A DNA stretch of 35,362 bases from SAR116 cluster bacterium AG-335-B03. GTDB lineage: Bacteria; Pseudomonadota; Alphaproteobacteria; Puniceispirillales; Marisalimonadaceae. Under the pieces are notes generated by a model. That model saw nothing but the letters and a program-made list of their open reading frames with translations, ran no database searches and was not told the origin of the DNA. The DNA lies in contig QBZG01000013.1 of the NCBI GenBank assembly GCA_003282435.1, positions 1 to 35,362 of the forward strand, written 5' to 3'. Made by a program: the position numbers and the translations under genes. Below are positions 1-9,406 of this stretch, one piece after another (the stretch's first letter is position 1; each line of letters opens with the position of its first letter).

Positions 1-1
1 T

Positions 2-352
2 CTAGAAGTTGTTAGAATGGTTGTTGATAAATTTATTATGCAATTAGAAGTACAATTATCTGAAAAAGGTGTTTCAGTCGTATTAACGGACAAAGCTCGA
101 GATTGGTTGGCAACAAAGGGTTATGATAAAACATTTGGTGCCAGACCTCTAGGAAGGGTAATCCAAGAACATATCAAAAAGCCATTGGCTGAAGAACTAT
201 TGTTTGGAAGATTAGTCGATGGTGGTATTGTTAATGTAGATTTATCAAAAGATAAGTTAATTCTTAAGACAGAAGGTTTAGGTAACAAAGATAAAAAAAA
301 GAAAATCATAGGGTCTAAATTTAAAAGTAAAGATACACCAGAGCTAACTTAA
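2..352 (+). CDS. clpA: ATP-dependent Clp protease ATP-binding subunit ClpA (C-terminal fragment)
   Basis: This is the last ~116 codons of a gene that begins before the window; the frame is open from base 2. The segment is the small C-terminal subdomain of the second AAA+ module of ClpA-type Hsp100 unfoldases. The conserved DKTFGARPLGRVIQ stretch followed by EHIKKPLAEELLFG is seen, the GARPL arginine being the sensor-2 residue of these ATPases. ClpA forms hexamers that unfold substrates and feed them to ClpP. ClpB shares this motif, so the choice of ClpA rests on the short lysine-rich tail after the domain and is an inference. The next gene is convergent, its stop one base away, with no obvious terminator hairpin. 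Confidence 0.85.
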   Translation, partial: LEVVRMVVDKFIMQLEVQLSEKGVSVVLTDKARDWLATKGYDKTFGARPLGRVIQEHIKKPLAEELLFGRLVDGGIVNVDLSKDKLILKTEGLGNKDKKKKIIGSKFKSKDTPELT

Positions 353-353
353 T

Positions 354-1496
354 TTATATATTTGAATATGGTGAACCTTGTTCATTAATCAGTTGTATCT
401 GTTTGTCAATTTCTTTTGCTTCTAATTGAACAAAATTTCTAACTGCTTTAGCAAAAGATTGATTTTGAATTAAATGACTGCTGTATATTGTTTCTGCGAC
501 GTACCCTCTTTGTATTTTATGATGACCTTGTGCACCTGCTTCTACTTTTTTGATGTTGTTATCTATTGCATATTCTATAGCTTGATAGTAGCAGAGTTCA
601 AAATGTAAAAATGGGATATCAACTATAGAGCCCCAATTTCTTCCATAAAGAGTATTGCTACCAATAAAATTTAATGCACCAGCTACGATTTTGTTATTTT
701 GCTTTGCTATTATTAACAAAATTTTATTTTTCATAGTTTTATTGATTAAGTAAAAAAAATTTTTTGTTAAATATGCCCCACCCCATTTTTTATCTATAGT
801 ATTGAGATAAAAATTATAAAATGAGTCCCAAATTTCGTTGTTCAACTCATTACCAGTTACCTTTTGAATAACTAAATTATTATTCATAATAGTTCTTCGC
901 TCTTTCCTAATAGCTTTCCTTTTTGAACTTTTTAACTTACTCAAAAAATCATCAAATGAATTATAGTCTCTATTATGCCAATGAAATTGAAGACCTTTTC
1001 GCTTAATCCATTTTTCATTGTTCAATTTTTTATTTAATTTGTCTGTAATAAAATTAATATGTGCCGAACTTAAATTATTATTTTGAACTATTACTTCAAA
1101 CATCTTTATTATTAACTCAAATATTTTATTATTATCAGAATTTTTTGGATCAATTAAAATTCTAGGCCCTGTTGCAGGAGTAAAAGGTATGGCGGAAAGT
1201 AATTTTGGATAATATTGACCACCAGCATTTTCAAATGCATTTGCCCAAGCGTGGTCAAATATATATTCTCCATAAGAATGCATTTTTAAATAATTAGGTG
1301 AAGCACCTATTATATTACCTGTATTATTTTTTATTATTATGTGCTGAGGGCTCCAGCCAGTCTTAGCTGTCACAGACTCTGACATTTCTAATGAATTTAA
1401 AAAATCGTACGATGTAAAAGGGTGGTTACTCGTATTCAGTGAGTCCCATTCATTTCTATTAACGTCAGCTAAACTAGATACTAATTCAGATTTCAT
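354..1496 (-). CDS. COG3146/DUF482 family GNAT-fold acyltransferase (FemAB-like)
   Basis: A 380-aa soluble protein of the COG3146 (DUF482, peptidogalycan biosynthesis/FemAB-like) family. The family signature is seen as HAWANAFENAGGQYYPKL followed by PFTPATGPRIL near residues 80-115, and a C-terminal GAQGHHKIQRGY segment near residues 320-335. Members are predicted N-acyltransferases made of two GNAT folds; the substrate is unknown. The start is an ATG at 1496. The reading direction matches the downstream RidA and nrdJ genes, but the 30-bp gap and lack of a shared theme leave operon membership uncertain. It is convergent with clpA, as if both share a transcription end region. Confidence 0.85.
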   Translation of the reverse strand: MKSELVSSLADVNRNEWDSLNTSNHPFTSYDFLNSLEMSESVTAKTGWSPQHIIIKNNTGNIIGASPNYLKMHSYGEYIFDHAWANAFENAGGQYYPKLLSAIPFTPATGPRILIDPKNSDNNKIFELIIKMFEVIVQNNNLSSAHINFITDKLNKKLNNEKWIKRKGLQFHWHNRDYNSFDDFLSKLKSSKRKAIRKERRTIMNNNLVIQKVTGNELNNEIWDSFYNFYLNTIDKKWGGAYLTKNFFYLINKTMKNKILLIIAKQNNKIVAGALNFIGSNTLYGRNWGSIVDIPFLHFELCYYQAIEYAIDNNIKKVEAGAQGHHKIQRGYVAETIYSSHLIQNQSFAKAVRNFVQLEAKEIDKQIQLINEQGSPYSNI

Positions 1497-1529
1497 TAGT
1501 TCGTTTGTTGTATTTTAAGAAAAAATAAC

Positions 1530-2000
1530 CTAATTTTCAATCTCAAAAATACCTTCAATTTCAACAGGAACATTTAATGGAAGTGAAGCTGTCCCAACGG
1601 CAAAGCGTGAATGTTTCCCTTTTTCGCCAAATATTTTTACAAACAAGTCTGATGCACCATTAATTATTTTTGGTTGATCAGTAAAGTCTGGTGTTGATGC
1701 TACAAATCCTCCTAATTTGACAACCCTTTTGACTTTGTTGAGATTGCCGTCACAAGCAGATTTAAGCTGGCTTAGTAAAGCTTTAGCGCAAGCTTCCGCC
1801 ATTTTTATACCGTCTTCAAGAGATACTGTATCTCCAACTTTGCCTTTTATAGCGAGTTCTCCATTTACAAAAGGCAATTGTCCTGAAATAAAAACTAAAT
1901 TACTAGAAATTACATATGGTACGTAACTGCCTGCTGGAGAACTTGCCTCATTAAGCTGAATATTTAATTCTTCTAGTTTTTCATTGATATCATTACTCAT
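1530..2000 (-). CDS. RidA/YjgF/YER057c/UK114 family protein
   Basis: A 156-aa member of the RidA superfamily, small trimeric enzymes of which the best studied hydrolyse reactive enamine/imine intermediates released by PLP enzymes. The N-terminal YVPYVISSNLVFISGQLPF stretch and the C-terminal SLPLNVPVEIEGIFEI stretch are typical of the longer COG0251 group (about 150 aa against about 130 for archetypal RidA). The longer group is less well characterised, so deaminase activity is inferred from family only. The ATG at 2000 has a good AAAGGA ribosome site. It lies 15 bp downstream of nrdJ on the same strand and is probably cotranscribed with it. Confidence 0.85.
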   Translation of the reverse strand: MSNDINEKLEELNIQLNEASSPAGSYVPYVISSNLVFISGQLPFVNGELAIKGKVGDTVSLEDGIKMAEACAKALLSQLKSACDGNLNKVKRVVKLGGFVASTPDFTDQPKIINGASDLFVKIFGEKGKHSRFAVGTASLPLNVPVEIEGIFEIEN

Positions 2001-2015
2001 TTAAAATCCTTTGGC

Positions 2016-5000
2016 TTATGAACAACCGGAAGTTGCACCGCATGTATTACATTTCATACATGTTCCGTTTCTTACAAGTGTAAAATTACCACATTCACCA
2101 CATGCTTCACCTTCATAGCCTTTTATTTTAGCTTCAATTTCTTGAGCAAGGTTCGGAGCCTTAGACTCATTAATAACAACAGTAGTATCATCAGTATTTA
2201 TTTCAATTTTATCTTCTTTAAGTGAAGTTGTTTGCGGCATCATCGTTACGTTATTTGTGCCACCTGAAACAACTTTGAGCTCTCTTCTTACAAAACCTCT
2301 ACTTGCTACTTTTTCTGAAACTAGGGCTTTGTTATTTCCTGAACCTGTTGTACTTGAATCTAAATCTTCTGGTCCAACGTGGCCTAAGTCATTTCTATCT
2401 AGGTAGGATATGGCCAATTCTCTAAAAATATAGTCTAAAATCGATGTTGACATTTTTATTGTATCGTTACCAGTAACCATTCCTTGTGGCTCAAAACGAG
2501 TAAAAGTAAAAGCTTCTACAAATTCTTCTAAAGGCACTCCATACTGTAATCCAATAGATACGGCAATAGCGAAGTTATTCATCAATGATCTAAATGCAGC
2601 TCCTTCTTTGTGCATATCAACAAATATTTCACCTAATTTTCCATTTTCGTATTCACCAGTTCTTAGATAAACTTTATGGCCTCCTACAGTTGCTTTTTGC
2701 GTATAGCCTTTTCTTCTGTGAGGTAATCTATCTCTTTCAGCTCTTACAAATCGTTCTACAATTTTTTCAACAACTTCACTTGTACGTTTCGTTATGTCCT
2801 GTTCATTTGTGATGTTGTCTTGATCTTCACTGATATCGTCTTCATCTAGTAAGGCGGAGTTAAGTGGTTGACTTAATTTTGAACCATCTCTGTATAATGC
2901 ATTTGCTTTAATACCCAGTTGCCAAGAAAGCATATATGCATCGCTACAGTCATCTATGGATGCATCATTTGGCATATTGATTGTTTTAGAAATGGCACCA
3001 GATATAAAAGACTGTGCGGCTGCCATCATTTTAATGTGACTGTCTACAGATAAAAATCTTTTGCCTATTCGACCACAAACATTAGCACAATCAAATACAT
3101 CAAGATGATCTCTATTTAAGTGGGGTGCGCCTTCAAGTGTCATTGCACCACAAACATGAATATTTGCAACGTCAATTTCTTCAGCAGTGAAACCTAAGAA
3201 TTCTAACATATTAAATGTGAAATCATTCATTTGTTCTGTAGATATGCCTAATGTATTTTTACAAAATTCTTCACCTAGAGTAAATTGATTAAATACAAAT
3301 TTAATGTCAAATGCAGACTCTAAAGAGTCTTCAATTAACTTAATTTCTTTGTTAGTAAATCCTTTTGAAATTAATGCATTATGGCTAATTGCTTGACAAT
3401 CTTTTAGGCTACCAGCTCCAACTGCGTATCTTTGCATATCATCAATTTGATCTGCGTCATATCCTAAATATGCTAAAGCTTCAGGAACCACTCTGTTTAT
3501 AATTTTAAAATATCCACCACCAGCCAATTTTTTAAATTTAACCATAGCAAAGTCTGGTTCTATACCAGTAGTATCACAATCCATAACTAGGCCAATTGTT
3601 CCAGTTGGTGCTATTACAGTAGCTTGAGCATTTCTATATCCATTCTTTTCACCCAGAGCTAAAGCTTTTGTCCACGCCTCTTTAGCAGCAGAAATTAAAT
3701 TTGGATCTGGGCAATTTTGAGACATAAGAGGAACTGGATTAATAGATAAATCTTCGTAGCCTTTAGTTTTACCTTCTGAAGCTCGTTTGTGATTACGCAT
3801 AACTTTCAACATACTATTTGCGTTTTCGTTATATTTTGGAAATGGACCAAGTTCTCCAGCAATTTCTGCTGATGTTGCATATGAAATACCAGTCATTATA
3901 GATGTAAGTGCCGCACATATGGATCTTCCTTGATCACTATCGTAAGGAACACCCCAAGACATTAATAAACCACCTATATTTGCATATCCTAATCCAAGTG
4001 TTCTGTATTCATAAGATTTTTGCGCAATTTCTTTTGAAGGAAATTGTGCCATCATTACAGAAATTTCGAGAGTTAATGTCCATAGCCTGGTAGTATATTC
4101 ATACGCCTCTATATCAAAAGATGAGTCATCTTTCTTGAATTGCAATAAATTTATAGATGCTAAGTTACATGCTGTGTCATCAATAAACATATACTCTGAA
4201 CAAGGATTTGAAGCATTTATTCTTCCAGCTTCTGGACAAGTATGCCACTCATTGATAGTAGTGTCATATTGAAGACCAGGGTCTGCACAGGCCCACGCCG
4301 CCTCAGAGATTTTAGACCACAAGTCGGGTGCATTAATTGTTTTATGAACATCTCCATCTGTTCTTCTTATGAGATCCCATTCAGCTTTTTGCTGAACTTT
4401 TTCTAAAAATTCATTGCTCACTCTTACCGAATTATTAGAATTCTGCCCAGAAACTGTTAAATATGCCTCACTATCCCAATCTGTATCATAGGTTTGAAAC
4501 TCAATTTCCTTAAACCCTTGACCAGCAAATTGCATAACTCTTTGAATATAGTTTTCTGGTATCATAACCGCACGGCAATTTAAGATTGCTTTTTTAAGTT
4601 CAGTATTGATTTTAGGGTTTAATCTTTCTTTGTCACCATAACTATCTAAATTACAAGCATCCATTACGGACTTTAAGTTTTTAGCTGTTAATTTTGATCC
4701 TGCAACTAATGCAGCAACTTTTTGTTCCTCAACAACTTTCCAATTGATATATTCTTCAATGTCAGGATGATCTATATCAACAGTTACCATCTTTGCGGCT
4801 CTTCTCGTCGTTCCACCAGATTTAATGGCTCCGGCTGCTCTGTCACCGATTCTTAAAAAACTCATCATCCCTGATGATCTTCCACCACCAGATAAACCTT
4901 CGGTACTACCTCTTAATTTTGAAAAATTTGATCCAGTTCCAGATCCATACTTAAAAAGTCTAGCTTCTCTTACCCAAAGATCCATAATTCCGCCCTCGTT

Positions 5001-5627
5001 TACGAGGTCATCTTGAACAGATTGAATAAAACATGCATGAGGTTGAGGATGTTCGTAGGATGATTGTGATTTCACTAATTTTTTTGTTTCAAAATCAACA
5101 TAATAATGTCCCTGACTTGGACCATCTATTCCGTATGCCCAATGTAACCCTGTATTAAACCATTGCGGTGAGTTTGGTGCACACATTTGAGCCGCAAGCA
5201 TAAACCTCATTTCGTCAAAATATATTTTTGCATCTTGTTCTGTGGTGAAATATTTGCCTTTCCATCCCCAATAAGTCCATGTTCCAGCTAATCTGTCAAA
5301 AACTTGTTTAGCCGACTCTTCGCCTTTATACCTTTTGTCTTTTGATATTTTATTTAATTTTTCGGTATCAGGCTCAGATCGCCATAACCAATTAGGAATA
5401 TTTTTTTCTTCTATTTTTTTAACAATAGCGGGAACACCTGCTTTACGAAAATATTTTTGTGCAATTATATCTGCTGCCACTTGAGAATAGTTGCCAGGAA
5501 CTTCAATGTTTGGAGCACTAAAAACTATTGTTCCATCTGGATTTTTAATTTCGCTAGAGGTAGTTTTAAACTCCAAACCTGCATAAGCATCGTTTCCTTT
5601 TTTTGTAAATTGTCTTCTAAATTTCAT
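2016..5627 (-). CDS. nrdJ: Adenosylcobalamin-dependent (class II) ribonucleotide reductase
   Basis: A 1203-aa class II reductase that makes deoxyribonucleotides using adenosylcobalamin as radical source, so the cell needs B12. Visible catalytic features: the N-P-C-S-E motif with N474, thiyl Cys476 and E478; the likely redox pair Cys199 (in HACFIQSV) and Cys487 (in DTACNLAS); and the [11 protein letters not shown] phosphate-binding loop near residue 674. The last ~28 residues form a cysteine-rich zinc-ribbon-like tail (CGECG, then CMKCNTCG, ending GCS), typical of the long alphaproteobacterial NrdJ and probably the swinging reductant tail. The ATG at 5627 has a strong GGAAAAGAG site. Upstream DNA carries an NrdR-box match and DnaA-box matches (separate entries). 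No truncation is seen. Confidence 0.95.
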   Translation of the reverse strand: MKFRRQFTKKGNDAYAGLEFKTTSSEIKNPDGTIVFSAPNIEVPGNYSQVAADIIAQKYFRKAGVPAIVKKIEEKNIPNWLWRSEPDTEKLNKISKDKRYKGEESAKQVFDRLAGTWTYWGWKGKYFTTEQDAKIYFDEMRFMLAAQMCAPNSPQWFNTGLHWAYGIDGPSQGHYYVDFETKKLVKSQSSYEHPQPHACFIQSVQDDLVNEGGIMDLWVREARLFKYGSGTGSNFSKLRGSTEGLSGGGRSSGMMSFLRIGDRAAGAIKSGGTTRRAAKMVTVDIDHPDIEEYINWKVVEEQKVAALVAGSKLTAKNLKSVMDACNLDSYGDKERLNPKINTELKKAILNCRAVMIPENYIQRVMQFAGQGFKEIEFQTYDTDWDSEAYLTVSGQNSNNSVRVSNEFLEKVQQKAEWDLIRRTDGDVHKTINAPDLWSKISEAAWACADPGLQYDTTINEWHTCPEAGRINASNPCSEYMFIDDTACNLASINLLQFKKDDSSFDIEAYEYTTRLWTLTLEISVMMAQFPSKEIAQKSYEYRTLGLGYANIGGLLMSWGVPYDSDQGRSICAALTSIMTGISYATSAEIAGELGPFPKYNENANSMLKVMRNHKRASEGKTKGYEDLSINPVPLMSQNCPDPNLISAAKEAWTKALALGEKNGYRNAQATVIAPTGTIGLVMDCDTTGIEPDFAMVKFKKLAGGGYFKIINRVVPEALAYLGYDADQIDDMQRYAVGAGSLKDCQAISHNALISKGFTNKEIKLIEDSLESAFDIKFVFNQFTLGEEFCKNTLGISTEQMNDFTFNMLEFLGFTAEEIDVANIHVCGAMTLEGAPHLNRDHLDVFDCANVCGRIGKRFLSVDSHIKMMAAAQSFISGAISKTINMPNDASIDDCSDAYMLSWQLGIKANALYRDGSKLSQPLNSALLDEDDISEDQDNITNEQDITKRTSEVVEKIVERFVRAERDRLPHRRKGYTQKATVGGHKVYLRTGEYENGKLGEIFVDMHKEGAAFRSLMNNFAIAVSIGLQYGVPLEEFVEAFTFTRFEPQGMVTGNDTIKMSTSILDYIFRELAISYLDRNDLGHVGPEDLDSSTTGSGNNKALVSEKVASRGFVRRELKVVSGGTNNVTMMPQTTSLKEDKIEINTDDTTVVINESKAPNLAQEIEAKIKGYEGEACGECGNFTLVRNGTCMKCNTCGATSGCS

Positions 5628-5703
5628 CTCTTTTCCTTTTTACAATAAAGAAAACAATAATTGTGTATTTGTCAGATTTTGTTGCTGAAGTCTCATAATC
5701 TCT

Positions 5704-5712
5704 TGTGGATAA
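5704..5712 (-). promoter_or_regulatory. DnaA box (perfect TTATCCACA)
   Basis: Plus-strand TGTGGATAA is the exact complement of the high-affinity DnaA box TTATCCACA. It lies about 77 bp upstream of the nrdJ start and points the same way as nrdJ. Confidence 0.55.
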
Positions 5713-5713
5713 A

Positions 5714-5731
5714 TTGTTAAAATTTTAACAA
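5714..5731. repeat. 18-bp perfect palindrome upstream of nrdJ
   Basis: TTGTTAAAATTTTAACAA is a perfect inverted repeat with no spacer, immediately next to the first DnaA box. On the minus strand it overlaps where a -10 element would sit after a TTGAAC at 5745-5750, so it could be an operator. In DNA this AT-rich it could also be chance. Confidence 0.35.
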
Positions 5732-5822
5732 AATGTCATGATGTTCAAAATTTCCTATAAATAAACTCTTGTTTTTCCTTAATTTAATTTTTTCTATTTG
5801 ATTTACGTTAATTAATATAACC

Positions 5823-5831
5823 TGTGGATAA
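5823..5831 (-). promoter_or_regulatory. DnaA box (perfect TTATCCACA)
   Basis: A second exact DnaA box in the same orientation as the first, directly abutting the NrdR-box match at 5832. A weaker 8-of-9 copy (complement of TTATCCACT) lies at 5889-5897. Confidence 0.55.
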
Positions 5832-5845
5832 ACACAATATATAGT
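5832..5845. promoter_or_regulatory. NrdR box upstream of nrdJ
   Basis: ACACAATATATAGT closely matches the known NrdR consensus (acaCwAtATaTwGt). NrdR is the ATP/dATP-sensing repressor of bacterial ribonucleotide reductase genes and normally binds paired boxes about 31 bp apart. A degenerate second copy, ttACAtgATtTAGT, begins exactly 31 bp further on at 5863. The promoter position relative to these boxes is not proven. No nrdR gene is in the window. Confidence 0.6.
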
Positions 5846-6056
5846 AACTACGAAAATTTAAATTACATGATTTAGTATGTGTTAGTAAAGTGGATAATTC
5901 AATTTTTTTGATTTTTTTTTGTAACTATCTAATTTTACTTAATTTTTAACCAATTAATTAAGAATTTAAAAATAAATAATTATTACAATGAATATTTATT
6001 ATTTTTGTAAATAAGTTATAATATTAATAAAAATGAATTAATTAGGAAGACACTTC

Positions 6057-6500
6057 ATGAGATATAGTTTAATTGAGATATTGTTAGGAGCTATTGTTTT
6101 GCTTACTGCAATAGGCTTTTTAACTTTGGGTATGCAGTCAATAAATACTCAAAAAGATGGGTATAATATTTTGTTAATTTTTGGTTCAACTGCAGGTTTA
6201 AAAAATGGAGATGATGTAAAAATATCTGGAATTAATGTAGGTAAAATTACTAAATTAGAGCTTAATCAAGAAGATTATAATGCAAAAGTAAAAATTATTG
6301 TTAATAACGATATAAAAATCCCAGATGACTCTTCAGCAAAAATTGCCTCTGCTAGTCTTTTAGGGGGGAACTTTTTAGACATAATACCGGGCACATCTGA
6401 ACAAAATTTAGGACCAAATGATGTTATATATGACACTACTGATACATTAAGTTTTACAGATATGCTTGGAAAATTTATATTTTCAGGCAACAAAAAGTAA
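6057..6500 (+). CDS. mlaD: Outer-membrane lipid asymmetry protein MlaD (MCE domain)
   Basis: A 147-aa single-MCE-domain protein. A transmembrane anchor (about residues 5-27) is followed by an MCE domain with the GSTAGLKNGDDVKISGINVG signature near residues 43-62 and an ASLLGGNFLDIIPG strand near 98-111. MlaD forms a periplasm-facing hexameric ring on the inner-membrane MlaFEDB transporter, which moves phospholipids between membranes. The other mla genes are not adjacent. The length fits the short alphaproteobacterial form. The ATG at 6057 follows an AGGAAG ribosome site. The DUF2155 gene follows after 21 bp and probably shares the transcript. Confidence 0.9.
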   Translation: MRYSLIEILLGAIVLLTAIGFLTLGMQSINTQKDGYNILLIFGSTAGLKNGDDVKISGINVGKITKLELNQEDYNAKVKIIVNNDIKIPDDSSAKIASASLLGGNFLDIIPGTSEQNLGPNDVIYDTTDTLSFTDMLGKFIFSGNKK

Positions 6501-6521
6501 CAAAATAAGTCAGGTTTTTTG

Positions 6522-6932
6522 ATGAAATTCATATACTTAATTTTTGTTATCATATTTGTTCTTTTTCCTAAAATTGCTTTATCGTCTCAATGGATTGAGG
6601 GAAATAAATTGCTTATTCAAGGTCTTGATAAGATTACAGCAAGGATACAAACTTTTGAAGTAGACGTAGGTACAACGTATAAATTCGGAGTATTAGATAT
6701 TTTTGTAGAAAGATGTGTTTTTTCAAAACCCATATTTAAACCTGAGTCATTAGCATTTATAAAAATAAAGGATAATTCCGATAGACTTTCAGAGGTAAAA
6801 TTTAGTGGATGGATGTTTGCATCTAGTCCAGCTCTAAATGCTTTAGAGAATCCTGTTTATGATGTTTCGATCCTTGATTGTAAAAAAGTTGATAAACAAT
6901 TAAAAAAATCATCGTCAGTTGAAGGTAAATAA
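6522..6932 (+). CDS. DUF2155 domain-containing exported protein
   Basis: A 136-aa secreted protein of the alphaproteobacterial DUF2155 family, function unknown. It has a signal peptide (about residues 1-21, MKFIYLIFVIIFVLF core, cleavage near ALSS) and the family core LQGLDKITARIQTFEVDVG-like region and FSGWMFASSPALNALENPVYDVSILDC. A TTG three bases earlier is in frame, but the ATG at 6522 gives the normal signal peptide and follows a CAGG. Its last 76 bp are shared with the convergent aat gene, so the ends of both proteins are encoded on opposite strands of the same DNA. Location next to mlaD in many relatives suggests an envelope role; this is inference. Confidence 0.85.
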   Translation: MKFIYLIFVIIFVLFPKIALSSQWIEGNKLLIQGLDKITARIQTFEVDVGTTYKFGVLDIFVERCVFSKPIFKPESLAFIKIKDNSDRLSEVKFSGWMFASSPALNALENPVYDVSILDCKKVDKQLKKSSSVEGK

Positions 6933-7531
6933 TAAAAATCTGTTTTTAATCTAATGGCTTCATCAAGATCTTGTTTGAATTTAGTTTTGTTAATTTCATA
7001 TGCACCAAACTGTATCAAATGATCATTTAGAAATTGGACGTCTAATATTTTAATACCACTTTTCCATAATCTTGCAACTAGGTTTAATAAGGCAATTTTA
7101 CTTCCATTTGAAACAGAACTAAACATTGATTCTGCAAAAAAAACTGCACCTAAAGCAACTCCGTATATCCCTCCGATTAGTTGATTGTTTTGCCAACACT
7201 CAATTGAATGTGCATATTTTAAATTATTTAGGGAAATAAATAAATTTTCTATTTCATTGTTTATCCAAGTCTCTGTTCTGTTTACAGTTGCACATGATCT
7301 TATCACATCTGCAAAAGCTTTATTCATAGTTATCTTAAAAGGTCTTTTTTTTGCTAAACGAATAAGACTTTTTGAAGCCTTAAATTTACTGATTGGTATA
7401 AGAGCCCTATATTCAGGATCAATAAAAACAATTTTTTCATCTTTTCTGTTCTCAGCCATAGGGAAAATACCAAGAGTATAAGCTTGAACTAATTGTTCAG
7501 GTGAGATTGATAAAGGGTGTCTAGTACTCAA
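6857..7531 (-). CDS. aat: Leucyl/phenylalanyl-tRNA--protein transferase
   Basis: A 224-aa aminoacyl transferase that adds Leu or Phe from tRNA to N-terminal Lys/Arg of proteins, marking them for ClpAP through the N-degron pathway. Family hallmarks are YTLGIFPMAE near residues 18-27, IECWQNNQLIGGIYGVALGAVFFAESMFS near 113-142, and LNLVARLWKSG with DVQFLNDHLIQFGAYEI. The core normally ends soon after the last motif; here about 20 extra residues (from about 204) lie in the 76-bp overlap with the DUF2155 gene, so this tail is probably unconserved. The only sensible start is a TTG at 7531. It is the last gene of the leftward accB-accC group, 28 bp after accC. Confidence 0.9.
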   Translation of the reverse strand: MSTRHPLSISPEQLVQAYTLGIFPMAENRKDEKIVFIDPEYRALIPISKFKASKSLIRLAKKRPFKITMNKAFADVIRSCATVNRTETWINNEIENLFISLNNLKYAHSIECWQNNQLIGGIYGVALGAVFFAESMFSSVSNGSKIALLNLVARLWKSGIKILDVQFLNDHLIQFGAYEINKTKFKQDLDEAIRLKTDFYYLPSTDDDFFNCLSTFLQSRIETS

Positions 7532-7559
7532 GTATATTTTCTTACATTACTAATGAATA

Positions 7560-8903
7560 TTAATAGGAACTTAATAATTTATTTTCTAACCATCTGATGT
7601 CGTATGAGCCTTTTTCCATTACTTCGGTATTAAGAATATCTCTATGCAATTCTATAGTTGTAGAAATTGGTTCTATCACGATTTCTCTCAAAGCTTGCTT
7701 CAGTCTTAGTATGCATTGATCTCTGTCATTTCCATGCACAATTAGTTTGGCAATTAAACTGTCGTAATATGGGGGAACTTCATATCCTGAGTATATGCAA
7801 GACTCAATTCTAACACCAAGTCCACATGGAGAGTGAAATTGTGAAATTTTACCTGGAGAAGGTACAAATGTTCTCGGATCTTCGGCATTGATTCTACATT
7901 CTATTGCATGACCATTAATTTTTACATCATTTTGTTTGAAGGATAATGGTAGTCCAGCTGCGATCATTATTTGTTCTCTTACTAAATCTATTCCTGTAAT
8001 CGCTTCAGTAATGGGGTGTTCTACCTGAAGTCTAGTGTTCATTTCTATAAAGAAGAACTCATTATTTTCGTATAAAAACTCAATGGTACCTAATCCTAAA
8101 TATCTCATTTTTGATACAGCATTTGACGCTATCTCACCTATAGTATTCCTTGTCTTATTATCTATTGCAGGTGAAGGGGCTTCTTCAATTACTTTTTGAT
8201 GTCGTCTTTGAATAGAACATTCTCTTTCGCCAAGATGAACAGTATTGCCAAATTTATCAGCCGCTATTTGTACTTCTATGTGTCTTGGATTTTGAAGATA
8301 TTTTTCAATATATACGCGGTCATCACCAAATGCCGCTTTTGCTTCACTTTTAGCCGCTGTAAAAGCTGATTCAAGTTCTTCTTCATTTAAAGCGACTTTC
8401 ATTCCTCTGCCGCCACCTCCAGAAGCTGCTTTAATTAAGACAGGGTAACCAATTTTTTTGGCTTCTTCATAAGCATTTTCGAAATCATAAATATTATTTT
8501 TAGAACCAGGAACAAGAGGTATCCCTAATCTTTGCGCTGTTATCTTTGCCTCTATTTTATCTCCCATACATCTTATATGTTCCGGTTTTGGTCCTATAAA
8601 AACAATATTATGGGCTTCAACAATTTCTGCAAACTCTGGATTTTCAGACAAAAAACCAACGCCCGGATGAATGGCGTCAGCTCCGACTAATTGAGCGGCC
8701 GTTATTATTGCTGGGATATTTAAATATGATTTTGAAGATGGAGCAGGGCCGATACATACACTTTCATCGGCTAATCGGACATGTATTGCATCATTATCTG
8801 CTGTGGAGTGAATAGCAACGGTTTTGATATTCAGTTCTTTACAGGCCCTTAAAACTCTTAAAGCCACATCACCTCGGTTCGCTATTAAAATCTTTGAAAA
8901 CAT
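7560..8903 (-). CDS. accC: Acetyl-CoA carboxylase, biotin carboxylase subunit
   Basis: A 447-aa ATP-grasp enzyme that carboxylates biotin on AccB, the first half-reaction of fatty-acid synthesis. The start [20 protein letters not shown] is canonical. Also seen are the glycine-rich ATP loop [13 protein letters not shown] near 160-172, the [23 protein letters not shown] stretch, and the [16 protein letters not shown] active-site motif near 280-295. A TTG 18 bases upstream (8921) would overlap the accB stop, but the ATG at 8903 has an AGG site and begins exactly where the family begins. It lies 10 bp after accB, so the two are cotranscribed. Confidence 0.95.
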   Translation of the reverse strand: MFSKILIANRGDVALRVLRACKELNIKTVAIHSTADNDAIHVRLADESVCIGPAPSSKSYLNIPAIITAAQLVGADAIHPGVGFLSENPEFAEIVEAHNIVFIGPKPEHIRCMGDKIEAKITAQRLGIPLVPGSKNNIYDFENAYEEAKKIGYPVLIKAASGGGGRGMKVALNEEELESAFTAAKSEAKAAFGDDRVYIEKYLQNPRHIEVQIAADKFGNTVHLGERECSIQRRHQKVIEEAPSPAIDNKTRNTIGEIASNAVSKMRYLGLGTIEFLYENNEFFFIEMNTRLQVEHPITEAITGIDLVREQIMIAAGLPLSFKQNDVKINGHAIECRINAEDPRTFVPSPGKISQFHSPCGLGVRIESCIYSGYEVPPYYDSLIAKLIVHGNDRDQCILRLKQALREIVIEPISTTIELHRDILNTEVMEKGSYDIRWLENKLLSSY

Positions 8904-8913
8904 GATGAACCTA

Positions 8914-9387
8914 TTACTCAATCACTACCAGTAATTGATTGAATTCTATTGGTTGGCCATCTTCAAAACTTATGTGAACTATTTTTCCAGATTTATGTGC
9001 GGTAATTGAATTCATTACTTTCATTGCCTCAATAATGAGTAATGTATCGCCGATTGACACTGAAGAATTTAATTTAATAAAAGTTTCCTTGCCTGGCTCT
9101 GGGGATGAATACGCTGTGCCAACCATTGGCGAATTGACTGCACCCGGGTGTTTGTTATTAAACTTTTCAGATTTTTCTTCAATTTTGATATTATTTTCTG
9201 AAATATTAGCTTTAGGAGTTTTAACAATAGTTTTTTGAGAACTTGGTGAATTATTCAGATTATTTTTAATTTTTATTTTAAAATATTCAGCTTCATATTC
9301 TAATTCTGATAAATCATTCTTATTAACAATATCGACAAAGTCTTGAACTATATTAAGGTTTTCTTTATGCGAATACTTCTTATTCAT
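8914..9387 (-). CDS. accB: Acetyl-CoA carboxylase, biotin carboxyl carrier protein
   Basis: A 157-aa biotin carrier. The N-terminal helix region (residues ~1-45) is followed by a low-complexity linker rich in Asn, Ser and Lys, then the biotinyl domain with [13 protein letters not shown] near residue 87 and the biotinylation motif EAMKVM, in which Lys123 is the modified residue. AccB carries carboxybiotin between AccC and the carboxyltransferase AccAD, whose genes are not in this window. It is the classic accB-accC pair, 19 bp downstream of aroQ. Confidence 0.93.
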   Translation of the reverse strand: MNKKYSHKENLNIVQDFVDIVNKNDLSELEYEAEYFKIKIKNNLNNSPSSQKTIVKTPKANISENNIKIEEKSEKFNNKHPGAVNSPMVGTAYSSPEPGKETFIKLNSSVSIGDTLLIIEAMKVMNSITAHKSGKIVHISFEDGQPIEFNQLLVVIE

Positions 9388-9406
9388 TATTTCACCTATT
9401 TTTTGT

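Larger units (their letters stand above)
5628..6056. other. AT-rich divergent spacer between nrdJ and mlaD
   Basis: 429 bp without a gene, very AT-rich. It must hold the leftward nrdJ promoter and the rightward mlaD promoter. It contains three DnaA-box-like sites in one orientation, an NrdR-box match, and an 18-bp perfect palindrome, each listed separately. A TATAAT at 6017-6022 is a plausible -10 for mlaD, whose start is preceded by an AGGAAG ribosome site. I saw no cobalamin riboswitch signature, although nrdJ is B12-dependent. Confidence 0.7.

Noticed and set aside
5628-6056. Chromosomal replication origin
   Set aside because: DnaA boxes and AT-richness fit, but no dnaA, hemE, parAB or gidA-type neighbours are present and nrd promoters are known to carry DnaA boxes; kept as a regulatory call.
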